From Parafrankia elaeagni (GTDB taxonomy: Bacteria; Actinomycetota; Actinomycetes; Frankiales; Frankiaceae), in the NCBI RefSeq assembly GCF_000374165.1, contig NZ_KB893726.1:17650-81649 (forward strand): DNA of 64,000 nt, in the 5' to 3' direction. Numbering within the stretch: the first letter of the stretch is position 1; each line of letters opens with the position of its first letter. The translations under genes were made by a program, and so were the position numbers. Positions 1-8,326 of this stretch are shown piece after piece. The notes beneath the pieces were generated by a model. The model ran no database searches and was not told where the DNA came from. It saw only the letters and a program-made list of their open reading frames with translations.

Positions 1-278
1 CACTGCGTGCGCAGGGACGAGCGCTGGTCGGCTTCCAGCAGGACGCCCGCCGAGGGCGTGCTGACCAGCGCCTCGACCTCGCGGATGCGCTTCTTGGTGG
101 CGTGCAGGCGGTAGGCGATCCGGGTGCCGGCGCCCTCGCCGCCCTCGACCACCCGGTAGTCGGTGATCATCGCCGGCCACAGCTGGGCCCGAGTGCCGGC
201 ATAGTCCGCGAGCAGGCCCAGGACACGCTCCGGTGCCCCGCCCACAGTCCGCTCCACTTCGACACTGATGCGCGCCAT
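1..278 (-). CDS. SRPBCC (polyketide cyclase/START-like) protein, 3' end outside window
   Basis: Only the first 92 codons are visible; the gene reads leftwards off the window edge. It opens at ATG (278) with MARISVEVERTVGGAPERV, the beta1-helix start of the SRPBCC ligand-binding fold, followed by an aromatic/Asp-Tyr segment (LLADYAGTRAQLWPAM) where these proteins usually have the helix after strand 1. Members bind small hydrophobic ligands, so the substrate cannot be read from the sequence. The opposite-strand frame over the same bases lacks any domain. Family call is inference from the N-terminal pattern only. Confidence 0.75.
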   Translation of the reverse strand, partial: MARISVEVERTVGGAPERVLGLLADYAGTRAQLWPAMITDYRVVEGGEGAGTRIAYRLHATKKRIREVEALVSTPSAGVLLEADQRSSLRTQ

Positions 279-478
279 CGCGACTCCGTCCCTCCCTCGA
301 TGCGTCCATCCGGAAAGCCGAGACTATCCCCCGGCCCTACATAACCGCGTGGACGGGCCCCTCGCCGGCGCCGCCCGATCGCGAATTGTGGGAACGCCGG
401 TCGGCCGTTAATGTGACCGCGCTGCCCGGCGGCGCGACCCGCGGCGCGTGATCCGATGGGGAGAAGGCGGCCGAGGCT

Positions 479-1936
479 GTGCCATGCTGGTTGGACGGGG
501 GTTCTGTGCCACATTCTCCGCAGACGTCCAGTGATACGCGAGAGCCGGTTCCGCGCCGCGGACCACTGCGGGCCGCAGGTGACATGCTGGTGTATTTCGC
601 CGGGGCACAGGCCCGTTTCCTCCCGCCGACCGACCGGGCCCGGTTCGTCACGGCCGGCATCCTCATGCTGCTGACCGCGGTGCTGGCCACCTACGCCGGC
701 GCGACGGTCGCCGCCGTCGGATTCGGCACCGGAATGGCGCGGGCGCTTCCCTACGGCCTCTTCTACGCCCTTTTTATATTCTTCATCGACCGTTCCGTAC
801 TGCTCACCCAGACGTCCTACCGTTACGGCAAGGACGGTACCGTCGAAACCACCCGTCCGGGTTTCTCGATGACGGTCCGGGTTTTCATCGCGATATGTGG
901 CGCGGTCCTGGTGGGCGAAGCCGTCCTGCTGCGAATCTTCGAGACGTCCATCGCCGCCCGGGTAACCGAGATCCAGCAGGAGGAGACGGGCCGCATGCTG
1001 GCCGCCTGGGATGTCAACCAGGAAGGCGAACTGGCCGCCCGCACCGCGGACCTCGCGGCCAAGCAGAAACGTCTCGACGCCGCGAACGCGCTGGTCGAGT
1101 CGAAGACGGCCGAGGTGAACTGCCAGCTCACCGGCGGTCCGTCCTGTCTGGGCGGCGCCGGGCCGGTCTATGAGATCAAACTGGGTGAGCTGGCCGCGGC
1201 CACGGGCGCGGTCACCGAGGCGGCCCGTCTGCGCAACGCCGCCCAGGCGGGTCTCGACGAGTTCCGCGCCGGTCAGGAGAAGGACCGGGCCGCGTTCGCG
1301 ACAACCGCCGCCGGCACCAGCGGCGCGGCGAACGACCTGCTCATGCGGGAGAAGGCGTTCTGGCGGCTCACCACCGAGGACAGGTCGGTCCTGGTGTGGC
1401 GGGTGCTGCTGACCCTGCTGCTTCTCGGTGTGGACCTCGCGCCGCTGCTGTTCAAGCGCGGGCTTGACGCGACCTCCTACCGCCGCCGTGAGCGGCTCGC
1501 CCGCTGGCGGGACGAGACCGATACCGAGGTGGCAGCGCTGCAGGTGGGGCACACAGCCCGCGAGCGGCGTGATCTCGCGCCCGTCGTCGCTGCGCGGCTG
1601 GCGGCCCGCTGGGAGGACTACCAGCTCCGGCGGGACGGTGTCGAATCGGCGGTGCGCTGGACGGCGGACACAGCCGACGGCCGCCTCGCCGAGGCGGAGA
1701 TCAGCGCCGAGCAGCAGTCCCGGCTGCGTGAGGTGCGCGCCCGGCACGGCATCGTCGCGGTCCCGCGCGAGCCGTCCGGTGCCCTGCCGCGCGACGCGGT
1801 CGGGATGGTCTCGCGCGAGCCGGTCCCGCGCGAGCCGGTCCCGCACGACCCGTCCGGTACCGGGCCCCCGCCGCAGGTGCCGGGAGCCCCGATCGTCACG
1901 GCGCCGCAGACCCCGCCGGCCTCCCTGGGGCCGTGA
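479..1936 (+). CDS. DUF4407 domain membrane protein
   Basis: Probable integral membrane protein of about 485 residues. Hydrophobic segments are at residues 56-82, 88-109, 130-153 and 304-325, and a long charged coiled-coil-like stretch (about 160-300, rich in E, A, R, Q) lies between the third and fourth. The segment with FFIDRS at the end of helix 2 is the recognisable DUF4407 signature. The C-terminal tail carries a short Pro-rich repeat (REPVPREPVPHDPSG) of low complexity. The start is uncertain: ATG 479 is taken, while ATG 584 would still keep all four helices. Function of the family is unknown. It stands alone, divergent from the SRPBCC gene. Confidence 0.82.
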   Translation: MPCWLDGGSVPHSPQTSSDTREPVPRRGPLRAAGDMLVYFAGAQARFLPPTDRARFVTAGILMLLTAVLATYAGATVAAVGFGTGMARALPYGLFYALFIFFIDRSVLLTQTSYRYGKDGTVETTRPGFSMTVRVFIAICGAVLVGEAVLLRIFETSIAARVTEIQQEETGRMLAAWDVNQEGELAARTADLAAKQKRLDAANALVESKTAEVNCQLTGGPSCLGGAGPVYEIKLGELAAATGAVTEAARLRNAAQAGLDEFRAGQEKDRAAFATTAAGTSGAANDLLMREKAFWRLTTEDRSVLVWRVLLTLLLLGVDLAPLLFKRGLDATSYRRRERLARWRDETDTEVAALQVGHTARERRDLAPVVAARLAARWEDYQLRRDGVESAVRWTADTADGRLAEAEISAEQQSRLREVRARHGIVAVPREPSGALPRDAVGMVSREPVPREPVPHDPSGTGPPPQVPGAPIVTAPQTPPASLGP

Positions 1937-1965
1937 CCGCCCGACGGTGTCGGTCTGACAGCCCC

Positions 1966-1992
1966 GACCAGGCCGACCAGGCCGACCAGGCC
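1966..1992. repeat. Three tandem copies of a 9-bp unit
   Basis: The unit GACCAGGCC is repeated three times in the gap between the DUF4407 gene and the convergent DUF3618 gene. It is a simple-sequence expansion with no hairpin of terminator strength. Confidence 0.8.
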
Positions 1993-1994
1993 GG

Positions 1995-2276
1995 TCAGCC
2001 GGCGCGGCGGCGGCGCCGACGGCGTCGGATCATCGAGGTCAGCAGGCCCACGGCGGCCAGGCCGCCTGCCGCCGTGCCGGCGGCGCGGGGGTTCTCCCGG
2101 GCCTTGTCCCGGCCGGCGCTGCTGGCGGTGGCGACCTTCGTCTTCACTCCCTGCGCGGTGCGCCCGGCGACCTTCTGCGGGCTGATCCGGTCGGAGAGCT
2201 CGTCGAGGTCATGACCGAGCTGCGCGCGGGTCGCCTCGATCTCGGAGCGGATCTCGTCGGACTTCGTGCTTGTCAC
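1995..2276 (-). CDS. DUF3618 domain small membrane-associated protein
   Basis: A 93-residue protein starting at GTG 2276, placed by a GGGAGG ribosome site six bases upstream. The N-terminal half (EIRSEIEATRAQLGHDLDEL, then DRISPQKV) is the DUF3618 pattern: an amphipathic helix with alternating E/R. A Gly/Ala-rich hydrophobic stretch (residues 63-80) and an Arg run (RRRRRRRR) close the chain, consistent with a single membrane anchor with a basic cytoplasmic end. In actinobacteria it is usually next to a Holin-X protein, and that gene is immediately upstream here. Function is unknown; a role in envelope or stress physiology is inference. Confidence 0.85.
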   Translation of the reverse strand: MTSTKSDEIRSEIEATRAQLGHDLDELSDRISPQKVAGRTAQGVKTKVATASSAGRDKARENPRAAGTAAGGLAAVGLLTSMIRRRRRRRRAG

Positions 2277-2358
2277 AGTCGCCTCCCTGGCGGCGGTCGA
2301 CGGATGGGTGCCGGCGGCGTGCGCCTGCTGGAGGCCGGCCGGTCTGCCGGTGTACTGA

Positions 2359-2394
2359 GTCTGTCGGCGTGCTGGGGTCTGTCGGCGTGCTGGG
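2359..2394. repeat. Two tandem copies of an 18-bp unit
   Basis: Two exact copies of GTCTGTCGGCGTGCTGGG lie head to tail in the gap between the Holin-X and DUF3618 genes. This replaces the usual short spacer between these partners and carries no recognisable promoter. Confidence 0.8.
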
Positions 2395-2417
2395 GGTCTT
2401 GTCGGTGTGCGTTGGGG

Positions 2418-3068
2418 TCAGTGCCGGCGGTTCTGCGCCCACTGGACGTCCTCGCGCAGCGTCTCCACCGTCTGGGTGGGCGCGGGGTGGACGTTCTTCA
2501 CCGTCCGGCGGCCCATCAGGGCGAGGACGGCCGCGGCGGCGACGAGCAGCACACCCACGATCAGTGCCGCCCAGCCGAGTGCCATCACCGAGCCCAGCCC
2601 GAACATGACCGCGAGGAGGATGAACACGAGGGCGAAGAACCCGGCGCCACCGGCTCCGGCGAACATCCCGGCGCCCTTGCCCGCCTTGGTCGCCTCCTCG
2701 CGGAGCTCCGCCTTCGCCAGGGCGAGCTCCTGACGGAACAGCGTCGAGACGTCGTTCGCGACCTCGCTGACCAGCTGTCCTGTGGACGAGGCGTGGCCCG
2801 GGGGGGCTTCGGTGGTCGGCGCCACCGGGCTCCGCGTAGCGGCGGGCTGGGCTCCGGTCACCGGGGTGTGGGGTCCGGCGCCGTGCCTCCCGGCGGTCGC
2901 GGCGGCGCCGTGCCGGGTCTCCGGCGGCGAGACGGCGGCGACCTCGGGGCGCGCGGCGGAACCGTCGACAGGCGTCCTGACGGTCATCTCGGCGTCGTCA
3001 GGCACGCCGGTGCGGTCCACCGGAGGCGTGGTCTGTGTCGTCGGCTGGCGGGCGAGTGCGCTGGTCAT
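2418..3068 (-). CDS. Actinobacterial Holin-X (phage holin 3_6 superfamily) protein
   Basis: A 216-residue protein with a disordered Thr/Pro/Ala-rich N-terminus of about 95 residues, then a helix (LVSEVANDVSTLFRQELALA, KAELREEATKAGKGAG) and two hydrophobic segments near residues 135-165 and 168-190. That helix plus two-TM layout is the Holin-X family. ATG 3068 has a GGGAG site upstream. Despite the name, this family is chromosomal and no phage genes lie nearby. It is upstream of and co-directional with the DUF3618 gene, its usual partner, so the two probably act together at the membrane (inference). Confidence 0.88.
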   Translation of the reverse strand: MTSALARQPTTQTTPPVDRTGVPDDAEMTVRTPVDGSAARPEVAAVSPPETRHGAAATAGRHGAGPHTPVTGAQPAATRSPVAPTTEAPPGHASSTGQLVSEVANDVSTLFRQELALAKAELREEATKAGKGAGMFAGAGGAGFFALVFILLAVMFGLGSVMALGWAALIVGVLLVAAAAVLALMGRRTVKNVHPAPTQTVETLREDVQWAQNRRH

Positions 3069-3222
3069 ACCGTCTCCCTCTCAACCGTGCCGGTCCCGGA
3101 GCCCTCCGGTGGTTTCCCTGCTGGTCGGTGTAGACCCGGATGCCCGCCCGTGGCCGGATAAACCGTCGTCGGCTCCGTCGCTGTCGCTGTCGCTGCCGCT
3201 GTCGCTGCCGTCGCCGTCAGCG

Positions 3223-4107
3223 TCAGTCGGCGCGTTCCTGCGGGGACGAGTGCTGCCAGTCGGCGAGGATCGTGCGAATGCCGGTGACCAGCGACAACGG
3301 CTGGTCGAGCATCACGTGGTGCCCGGCGAGCGGGATCTCGATCACCGGCGCGACCCGGCCCAGCAGGTTGTACATGAGATGCCCGATGTCAGCGGTGACC
3401 AGGCCCTTCTCGGCACGGAACAGTGCGACCCGGCAGTGGACCTTGCGCAGGACCTCGGGGGAGGGCGTCCGGTTGCCGAACACGTTCGGGTCGAACTTCC
3501 AGGCCCAGCCGCCCAGCATCGCCCCCATCGAGTTCCGGGCGATGTGATCGATGATGTACGGGAGACTGCTCGGCTGCGCCGGCACCGTGCGGAACCGCGC
3601 CAGCGCGTCGGTCGCCGTCGGATACACGCGCAGCGGGCCGAACGCGGTCCGCTCGCGGGCGGCCCGCTCCTCAGGGGTGGACTCCTGCACCGGCGAGTCG
3701 ATCAGCACGATGCCGGCGACCCGGTCCGGGTACTCGGCGGCGGTGGTGATCGTCACCCAGCCGCCCATGCTGTGGCCGATGACGATGGGGGGCGAGGTGA
3801 TCCCCGCGTGGTCGATGACCGCGACGACCTCGGACGCCCACGTGCTCAGCGAGTACTCGTCGCGCCGCCCGCTGTCACCGTGGCCGGACAGGTCGAGAGC
3901 GACGACCCGGTACTCCGCCGGGATCAGCGGGGCGATGTGGTCCCACCAGCCGGCGTGGGCCGCGCCACCGTGCACGAGCACGATCCCGGGCCCGTTCACC
4001 CGCCCCCAGCACCGGTAGCTGACGGTCGTCCCGTCGACCTCGGCCTCCAGCCGCTCGGGACGTGTGTCGATGGCGGCCTCGAACCAGGCCGGTGCTTCCT
4101 CATACAT
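3223..4107 (-). CDS. Alpha/beta fold hydrolase
   Basis: A 294-residue alpha/beta hydrolase. Visible motifs are the oxyanion HGG (residues 47-49), DLSGHGDS (72-79), the nucleophile elbow GHSMGGW with Ser113, and a C-terminal GHHVML that should supply the catalytic His. The substrate cannot be deduced; the family covers esterases, lactonases and dehalogenases. I start at ATG 4107 because the next upstream ATG (4170) adds a low-complexity Arg-rich tail typical of out-of-gene sequence. It is an isolated gene on the left strand, upstream of the Holin-X pair but separated from it by a 154-bp gap. Confidence 0.88.
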   Translation of the reverse strand: MYEEAPAWFEAAIDTRPERLEAEVDGTTVSYRCWGRVNGPGIVLVHGGAAHAGWWDHIAPLIPAEYRVVALDLSGHGDSGRRDEYSLSTWASEVVAVIDHAGITSPPIVIGHSMGGWVTITTAAEYPDRVAGIVLIDSPVQESTPEERAARERTAFGPLRVYPTATDALARFRTVPAQPSSLPYIIDHIARNSMGAMLGGWAWKFDPNVFGNRTPSPEVLRKVHCRVALFRAEKGLVTADIGHLMYNLLGRVAPVIEIPLAGHHVMLDQPLSLVTGIRTILADWQHSSPQERAD

Positions 4108-4362
4108 CCATGTCTGCCGTTCGGCTCGTCGTTGCGGTTCTCGGCGACCGCCGCTTCCTTGATGAAACACCGTGGGCGGGCTCCCGCCGGTGTCCCTCGG
4201 CCCGGTGGCGGATACGTCGTATTTCCGACTCGCCGCCGGAGACGGACCCGATCTGATCCGGAACCCAGGGGCACCGCGTGACCGCCGCGGCCCGCGGCCG
4301 GTCGCCTGGGCCTCGCTGCCGCGGGACCCTGCGTAGCCAGCCCGGACTCCGACACCCGGGCT

Positions 4363-5637
4363 TCACGACGGCGGTGCCGCGGAACGTGCCCGGATCAGCG
4401 CTCGGTACAGGGACACATGCCGGGCGGCGCAGACGTCCCAGCTGAAGCCGCGGGCGAGCGCCCGCCCGGCCGCCACCCGCGCGGGGTCGGGCGCCCGGTC
4501 GGGCCACGGCTCGGCGGTATCGAGGCATGCCTCCAGCGCGGACGCGAACCCCGCCGGCTCCGCGGCGAACCGCACGGCACCCGCCGCCGAGGCCCCCGCC
4601 AGCACCTCCCGCAGGACCGGCAGGTCACGTGCCACCACCGGGACCCCGGCGGCCAGCGCCTCCAGCGCGGCCAGCCCGAAACCCTCCTTGGCGGAGGGGA
4701 ACGCGAACACGTCCGCCGCGGCGACCAGCGCGGGCAGCTCCCCGTGCGGCACCGGCCCGAGGATGACCGGCTCGACACCAAGGCCGGCTGCGCGGGCCAG
4801 TACCTGATCGCGGTAGTCGCGATAGTCGAACAGCGTCTCCCCACCGGCGAGGACCAGTGAGACCGGCCCGGGCTGCCGCGGGCGCAGCCGCGCGAACGCC
4901 TCGACCAGGTCCGCGGTGCCCTTGCGCGGCTCGATCCCGCCGACCGCGAGGACATATCGGCCCAGCCGGGCCCGCCAGCGCTCCCGAGCGGCGTGAGCCG
5001 GGCCCCCCGGATCTGCCGCCGCGGTGAAGCGGGCGGCGTCGACCCCGTTCGGAATCACGGTCGCGGTGATCTCCCAGCCGGCGGCCAGCTCGGCGGCGAC
5101 GGCCACCGAGACGCACACGTGCGTGTGCGGGCGGCGCAGCCCGCGCTCGTGGCAGGCGACCAGCTCGGGGGTGGTGAAACTGTCGAGATGGTGAACGGTG
5201 CGCACGCAGTCGTCCACCGCGTTCGCGGAGAGACAGTCCTGGGCGTGCACGACGTCGTACCAGCTCCCGGCCTCGTGCTGCTGTCCTGCGCTGTGCGGCC
5301 GTCCCGCGCTGTGCTGCTGTGCCGCGCTGCGGCCTCGTGCCGTGCTGCGCCGGTGCGCGGCGAAGGCCTCGCCGAGGACGGCGATCGAGCGGAGGATGCG
5401 CGGCCCGACCGCCTCGTCGGAGACGTCCGGGAACGGCACCGCACGGATCCGCACGGCGCGGTCGACCGGTCGGAAGAAGCCGATGTCGCCGCCGCGGGCG
5501 AGTGTCCACAGGTCGACGCGGTGCCCGGCGCGGGCCAGCGCCTCGGCCAGCGCGAGGGTGGCGACCACACCGCCCCGCGGCCGGGTGGAGTAGGTGAGCA
5601 GCGCGACCGCCAGCGGCCCGTCCCCCGTCGCGTTCAT
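4363..5637 (-). CDS. MSMEG_0565-type GT4 glycosyltransferase of the Nit1C cluster
   Basis: A 424-residue GT-B glycosyltransferase. The N-terminal domain has the Gly-rich loop in TYSTRPRGGVVATLALAEAL, then VVHAQD and HHLDSFTTPEL. The C-terminal domain has VIPNGVDAARF, VGGIEPRKG (nucleotide-sugar binding) and the KEGFGLAALEALAAGVPVV retaining-GT4 segment with the catalytic Glu pair. These motifs match the glycosyltransferase found with the Nit1C genes in mycobacteria. Start ATG 5637 forms an ATGA overlap with the upstream FAD gene, which fixes the start and implies coupled translation. The likely role is glycosylating the cluster's product (inference). A larger in-frame extension upstream is excluded by this overlap. 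Confidence 0.9.
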   Translation of the reverse strand: MNATGDGPLAVALLTYSTRPRGGVVATLALAEALARAGHRVDLWTLARGGDIGFFRPVDRAVRIRAVPFPDVSDEAVGPRILRSIAVLGEAFAAHRRSTARGRSAAQQHSAGRPHSAGQQHEAGSWYDVVHAQDCLSANAVDDCVRTVHHLDSFTTPELVACHERGLRRPHTHVCVSVAVAAELAAGWEITATVIPNGVDAARFTAAADPGGPAHAARERWRARLGRYVLAVGGIEPRKGTADLVEAFARLRPRQPGPVSLVLAGGETLFDYRDYRDQVLARAAGLGVEPVILGPVPHGELPALVAAADVFAFPSAKEGFGLAALEALAAGVPVVARDLPVLREVLAGASAAGAVRFAAEPAGFASALEACLDTAEPWPDRAPDPARVAAGRALARGFSWDVCAARHVSLYRALIRARSAAPPS

Positions 5638-7286
5638 CGGTGCTCCGGCACGCCCGGCTGGCCCGGCACGCCCGCCGGGTTCGGTCTGTCCGGAGCGCCG
5701 GTCGGGTGGGCGTGCGCATCGGCCGCGAGGCCGACCAGGTCGTCGTGGCTGGGCCCCGGCACGACTGCTGGGCGCCAGTCCGTTGCCAGCACGGCGCGCA
5801 CCCGGGCGACGAACTCGGGGTCGGCCAGCACCGAGGGCGCGAGCAGCAGGTTCTGCAGGCGGGTGAAACGGCGCCACACCCAGGGATCCCGGCGGGCGGC
5901 CAGGTACGCCTCACCGTTGGTGACCGAGGGCGTGCCCGTGCCCCCGAGGGCCGCCGTGACGGCGGCCGGGACCGCCGGCCACGGCGTGAAACCGGTCGGC
6001 GGTGCGCCTCCGGCCACCCCGGCCTGGCTGGTGGGCGGACCCCCTGGCCCGGCCGGGCGCCAGCGCAGCAGGCGGGCGGCGTCCTGGGCGCACGAATCCT
6101 CGAACCAGGGGGCGAACTCGGCGCGCAGGACCTCGTCGAGCGTGTGGGCCCACATGGCGGGGTCGGGTGACGCCCCCACCGTCTCGGCCAGTCGGACAGC
6201 GGCGAGTACGGCGAGCGTCACCCCGCGGGTGTGGGCCGGATTGGTGATGACCGCCGCGTCGCCGACGGGCAGCAGCCCGAGCACCACCGGACGACCGTCG
6301 GGCACCAGCGGCCGCAGCCGGTTGGTGAGGTGCGACATCGCACTCACGGGCGAGACCGGCTCGACCTGGCCGGGCGCGAGCCACGGGCCGAACATGTCGA
6401 TGGAACGTGCCGCGGCGTCGAAGGCCGCACCGTGGCGCAGCACCCGGATCTCCGTGTCCTCCGGGAGCACGCCGAAGGTCATCGAGAAGACGTCCCCGTC
6501 GGCCGGGAACATCAGGCAGGAGTAGCGGTCGAAGGACGCACCCGCGGTGTGCCCGCGGTTGAGCGGAAGGCCCGGCTCCGGGCCGCGCCGGCGGTAGAAA
6601 CGTGAGTAGTAGGCGATGCCGCAGTCGGCCTCGGCCGGGGCGGGCAGGTCGGCGCCCGCGTCGACCAGCCAGCGGCGCACCGGTGAGAGCCGCCCGGCCG
6701 CATCCACGACCAGGCCGGCCTCACAGCTGGACCCGTCCGCCAGACGCACCCCGCGGACCAGCAGCGGCCCCCGGCCCGGGCTGGCGGGTCCGCCCGCCAC
6801 AAGCAGGCCGACGACCCGTGCCCCCGGCCGCAGGCTCACCCCGGGCTCGCGGCCCACCACATCGCGCAGCACCCAGTCGAGCACCGCGCGGCGGCACCCG
6901 AGCACGACCAGCTCGCCATCGCCATCGCCATCGCCGCTGCTACCGCCGCCGGGCGCGCCGGGCGGCGGACCGGTGAGGGTCGGCGGTGCGTGTTCGACCA
7001 GGCGGGTCTCCCGCGCGCCCGCGGCCTGCAGGGCGGCGAGGACGTCCGGTGCGTGCTCGGCGAGCAGCGATCGGCAGCGGGCGAGGAAGGCGTGTGAGTG
7101 CCAGGTCTGGGTCGCACCCGGGCGATGCCAGCCCGCGATGTCCGCGAGGGTGCGGGGGCAGTCGTCGACATCGCGTTCGAGCACGGTGACCCGCCAGCCG
7201 CGCCGTGCCAGCAGCAGGGCGGTGACCAGGCCCGACGCACCAGCACCGACGACGACGGCGGTGGCAGGGGTGGTGGCGGTGCGCAT
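5634..7286 (-). CDS. FAD-dependent oxidoreductase/monooxygenase-like protein
   Basis: A 550-residue flavoprotein. Residues 9-37 hold a textbook dinucleotide fold (VVVGAGASGLVTALLLARRG then VTVLER). A second motif GLVVDAAGRLSPVRRWL and a late PVGDAAVITNPAHTRGVTL give the aromatic-hydroxylase/halogenase-like GD motif. About 100 extra C-terminal residues (ARRDPWVWRRFTRLQNLLL region) are unassigned. ATG 7286 overlaps the nitrilase stop by one base (TGATG), so translation is coupled. It sits where related clusters carry the MSMEG_0569 flavoprotein but looks like a different subfamily, so it may be a functional replacement (inference). Confidence 0.87.
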   Translation of the reverse strand: MRTATTPATAVVVGAGASGLVTALLLARRGWRVTVLERDVDDCPRTLADIAGWHRPGATQTWHSHAFLARCRSLLAEHAPDVLAALQAAGARETRLVEHAPPTLTGPPPGAPGGGSSGDGDGDGELVVLGCRRAVLDWVLRDVVGREPGVSLRPGARVVGLLVAGGPASPGRGPLLVRGVRLADGSSCEAGLVVDAAGRLSPVRRWLVDAGADLPAPAEADCGIAYYSRFYRRRGPEPGLPLNRGHTAGASFDRYSCLMFPADGDVFSMTFGVLPEDTEIRVLRHGAAFDAAARSIDMFGPWLAPGQVEPVSPVSAMSHLTNRLRPLVPDGRPVVLGLLPVGDAAVITNPAHTRGVTLAVLAAVRLAETVGASPDPAMWAHTLDEVLRAEFAPWFEDSCAQDAARLLRWRPAGPGGPPTSQAGVAGGAPPTGFTPWPAVPAAVTAALGGTGTPSVTNGEAYLAARRDPWVWRRFTRLQNLLLAPSVLADPEFVARVRAVLATDWRPAVVPGPSHDDLVGLAADAHAHPTGAPDRPNPAGVPGQPGVPEHR

Positions 7287-8326
7287 CAGCAGGTGGCCCG
7301 GGTGCGCTGCGAACGCCGCGGGTCGTACGGTTCGCCGGCGAGCAGGCACTGCGGTGAGTAACTGGCGCCGCGGCGGTCCCGCAGCAGGTTCATCCCGCCG
7401 CGGGCCGCGCCCAGCGCGCCGGTGACGTCGAGGGTGGCGACGGCCAGGCCCTCCTGGGGCCCGGTCGTGGCGAGCACCGACCCGTCCGGGTGGACGACCT
7501 TGGCGCTACCGACGAAACGCAGCGCGCCGACGGCGCCGGTCTGGTTCGCCGACACCCAGACGACCTGGTTCTCCAGCGCACGGACCTGGTCGTAGAGGTT
7601 GAAGCGGTGCAGGGAACGGTCCTCGGAGATGTCGGCGGCCGGGTGGGTGCGGGAGATCGGCCAGGCGGACAGGCAGGCGATGATCGCCGCGTCGGCGAGG
7701 GCGAGGCTGCGCCCCGCCTCCGGGAACGCCTTGTCGTAGCAGATCATCATTCCCATCCGGCCGAGTGGGCTGTCGAACGCGGTGAAGGCGCGCCCGGCCT
7801 CGTAGACGAGGCCTTCACCCAGTGGCTGGTGGACCTTGCGGTGCCGGCCCAGAACTCCGCCACCGTGCACGCACACCGCGCTGTTGTACCGGTACCGGCC
7901 ATCACGCTCCGTGTATCCGGCGCAGACCACCATATCTCCGGCGAGCGCTGCGAGCCGTGCGATCTCCGGGCCGTCCGGGTCGAGCGCCGGCGGCCCGCCT
8001 CGCTGCCGGTCACCCGGGTCGGGGACGCGTCCCCGGCGCCCCGGCGGCCCGTCCGGCCCGTCTCCGAGCTCGATGACCGGGCCGCGGTACGGCCGCAGGT
8101 CGTCCGCGGTGGGCGGCAGACCATGCAGATAGCCGCCGAGCGCGCCCTCGGGCAGCACGAGGAGATCGACCCCGCGCTGCCGGGCCGCGTCGATGTGCCG
8201 GCCGATCCGGGCGAAGCATTCGTCCAGGTCACGGACAAACGGAGCGGCGGCCGCGGCGATCGTCACCGGTGGGCGGGCGGGGTGCTCCCGCTCGCCCACC
8301 GGGTCCCCGCGGCGCACTGTGCTCAT
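7286..8326 (-). CDS. Nit1-type nitrilase / carbon-nitrogen hydrolase
   Basis: A 346-residue member of the nitrilase superfamily. The catalytic triad is visible: Glu60 in LPEGALGG, Lys164 in RHRKVHQP, Cys196 in MMICYDKAFPE. These enzymes hydrolyse nitriles or amides through a Cys thioimidate/acyl intermediate. A Gly/Pro/Arg-rich insertion at about residues 90-118 is absent from typical members and probably forms a surface loop. ATG 8326 gives an ATGA overlap with the upstream fusion gene. It is the defining enzyme of the Nit1C cluster, which in Pseudomonas has been tied to growth on cyanide; the substrate here is unknown. Confidence 0.92.
   Translation of the reverse strand: MSTVRRGDPVGEREHPARPPVTIAAAAAPFVRDLDECFARIGRHIDAARQRGVDLLVLPEGALGGYLHGLPPTADDLRPYRGPVIELGDGPDGPPGRRGRVPDPGDRQRGGPPALDPDGPEIARLAALAGDMVVCAGYTERDGRYRYNSAVCVHGGGVLGRHRKVHQPLGEGLVYEAGRAFTAFDSPLGRMGMMICYDKAFPEAGRSLALADAAIIACLSAWPISRTHPAADISEDRSLHRFNLYDQVRALENQVVWVSANQTGAVGALRFVGSAKVVHPDGSVLATTGPQEGLAVATLDVTGALGAARGGMNLLRDRRGASYSPQCLLAGEPYDPRRSQRTRATC

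Noticed and set aside
167-1846. Left-strand open frame across the DUF4407 gene
   Set aside because: Composition is dominated by Arg/Gly/Pro, no domain, and it shadows a gene with clear membrane helices.
2418-3068. Possible prophage because of the holin name
   Set aside because: Holin-X proteins are common chromosomal genes; no integrase, capsid or lysis genes are near.
2782-4281. Right-strand open frame across the hydrolase region
   Set aside because: Antisense of the alpha/beta hydrolase and Holin-X genes, no recognisable text.
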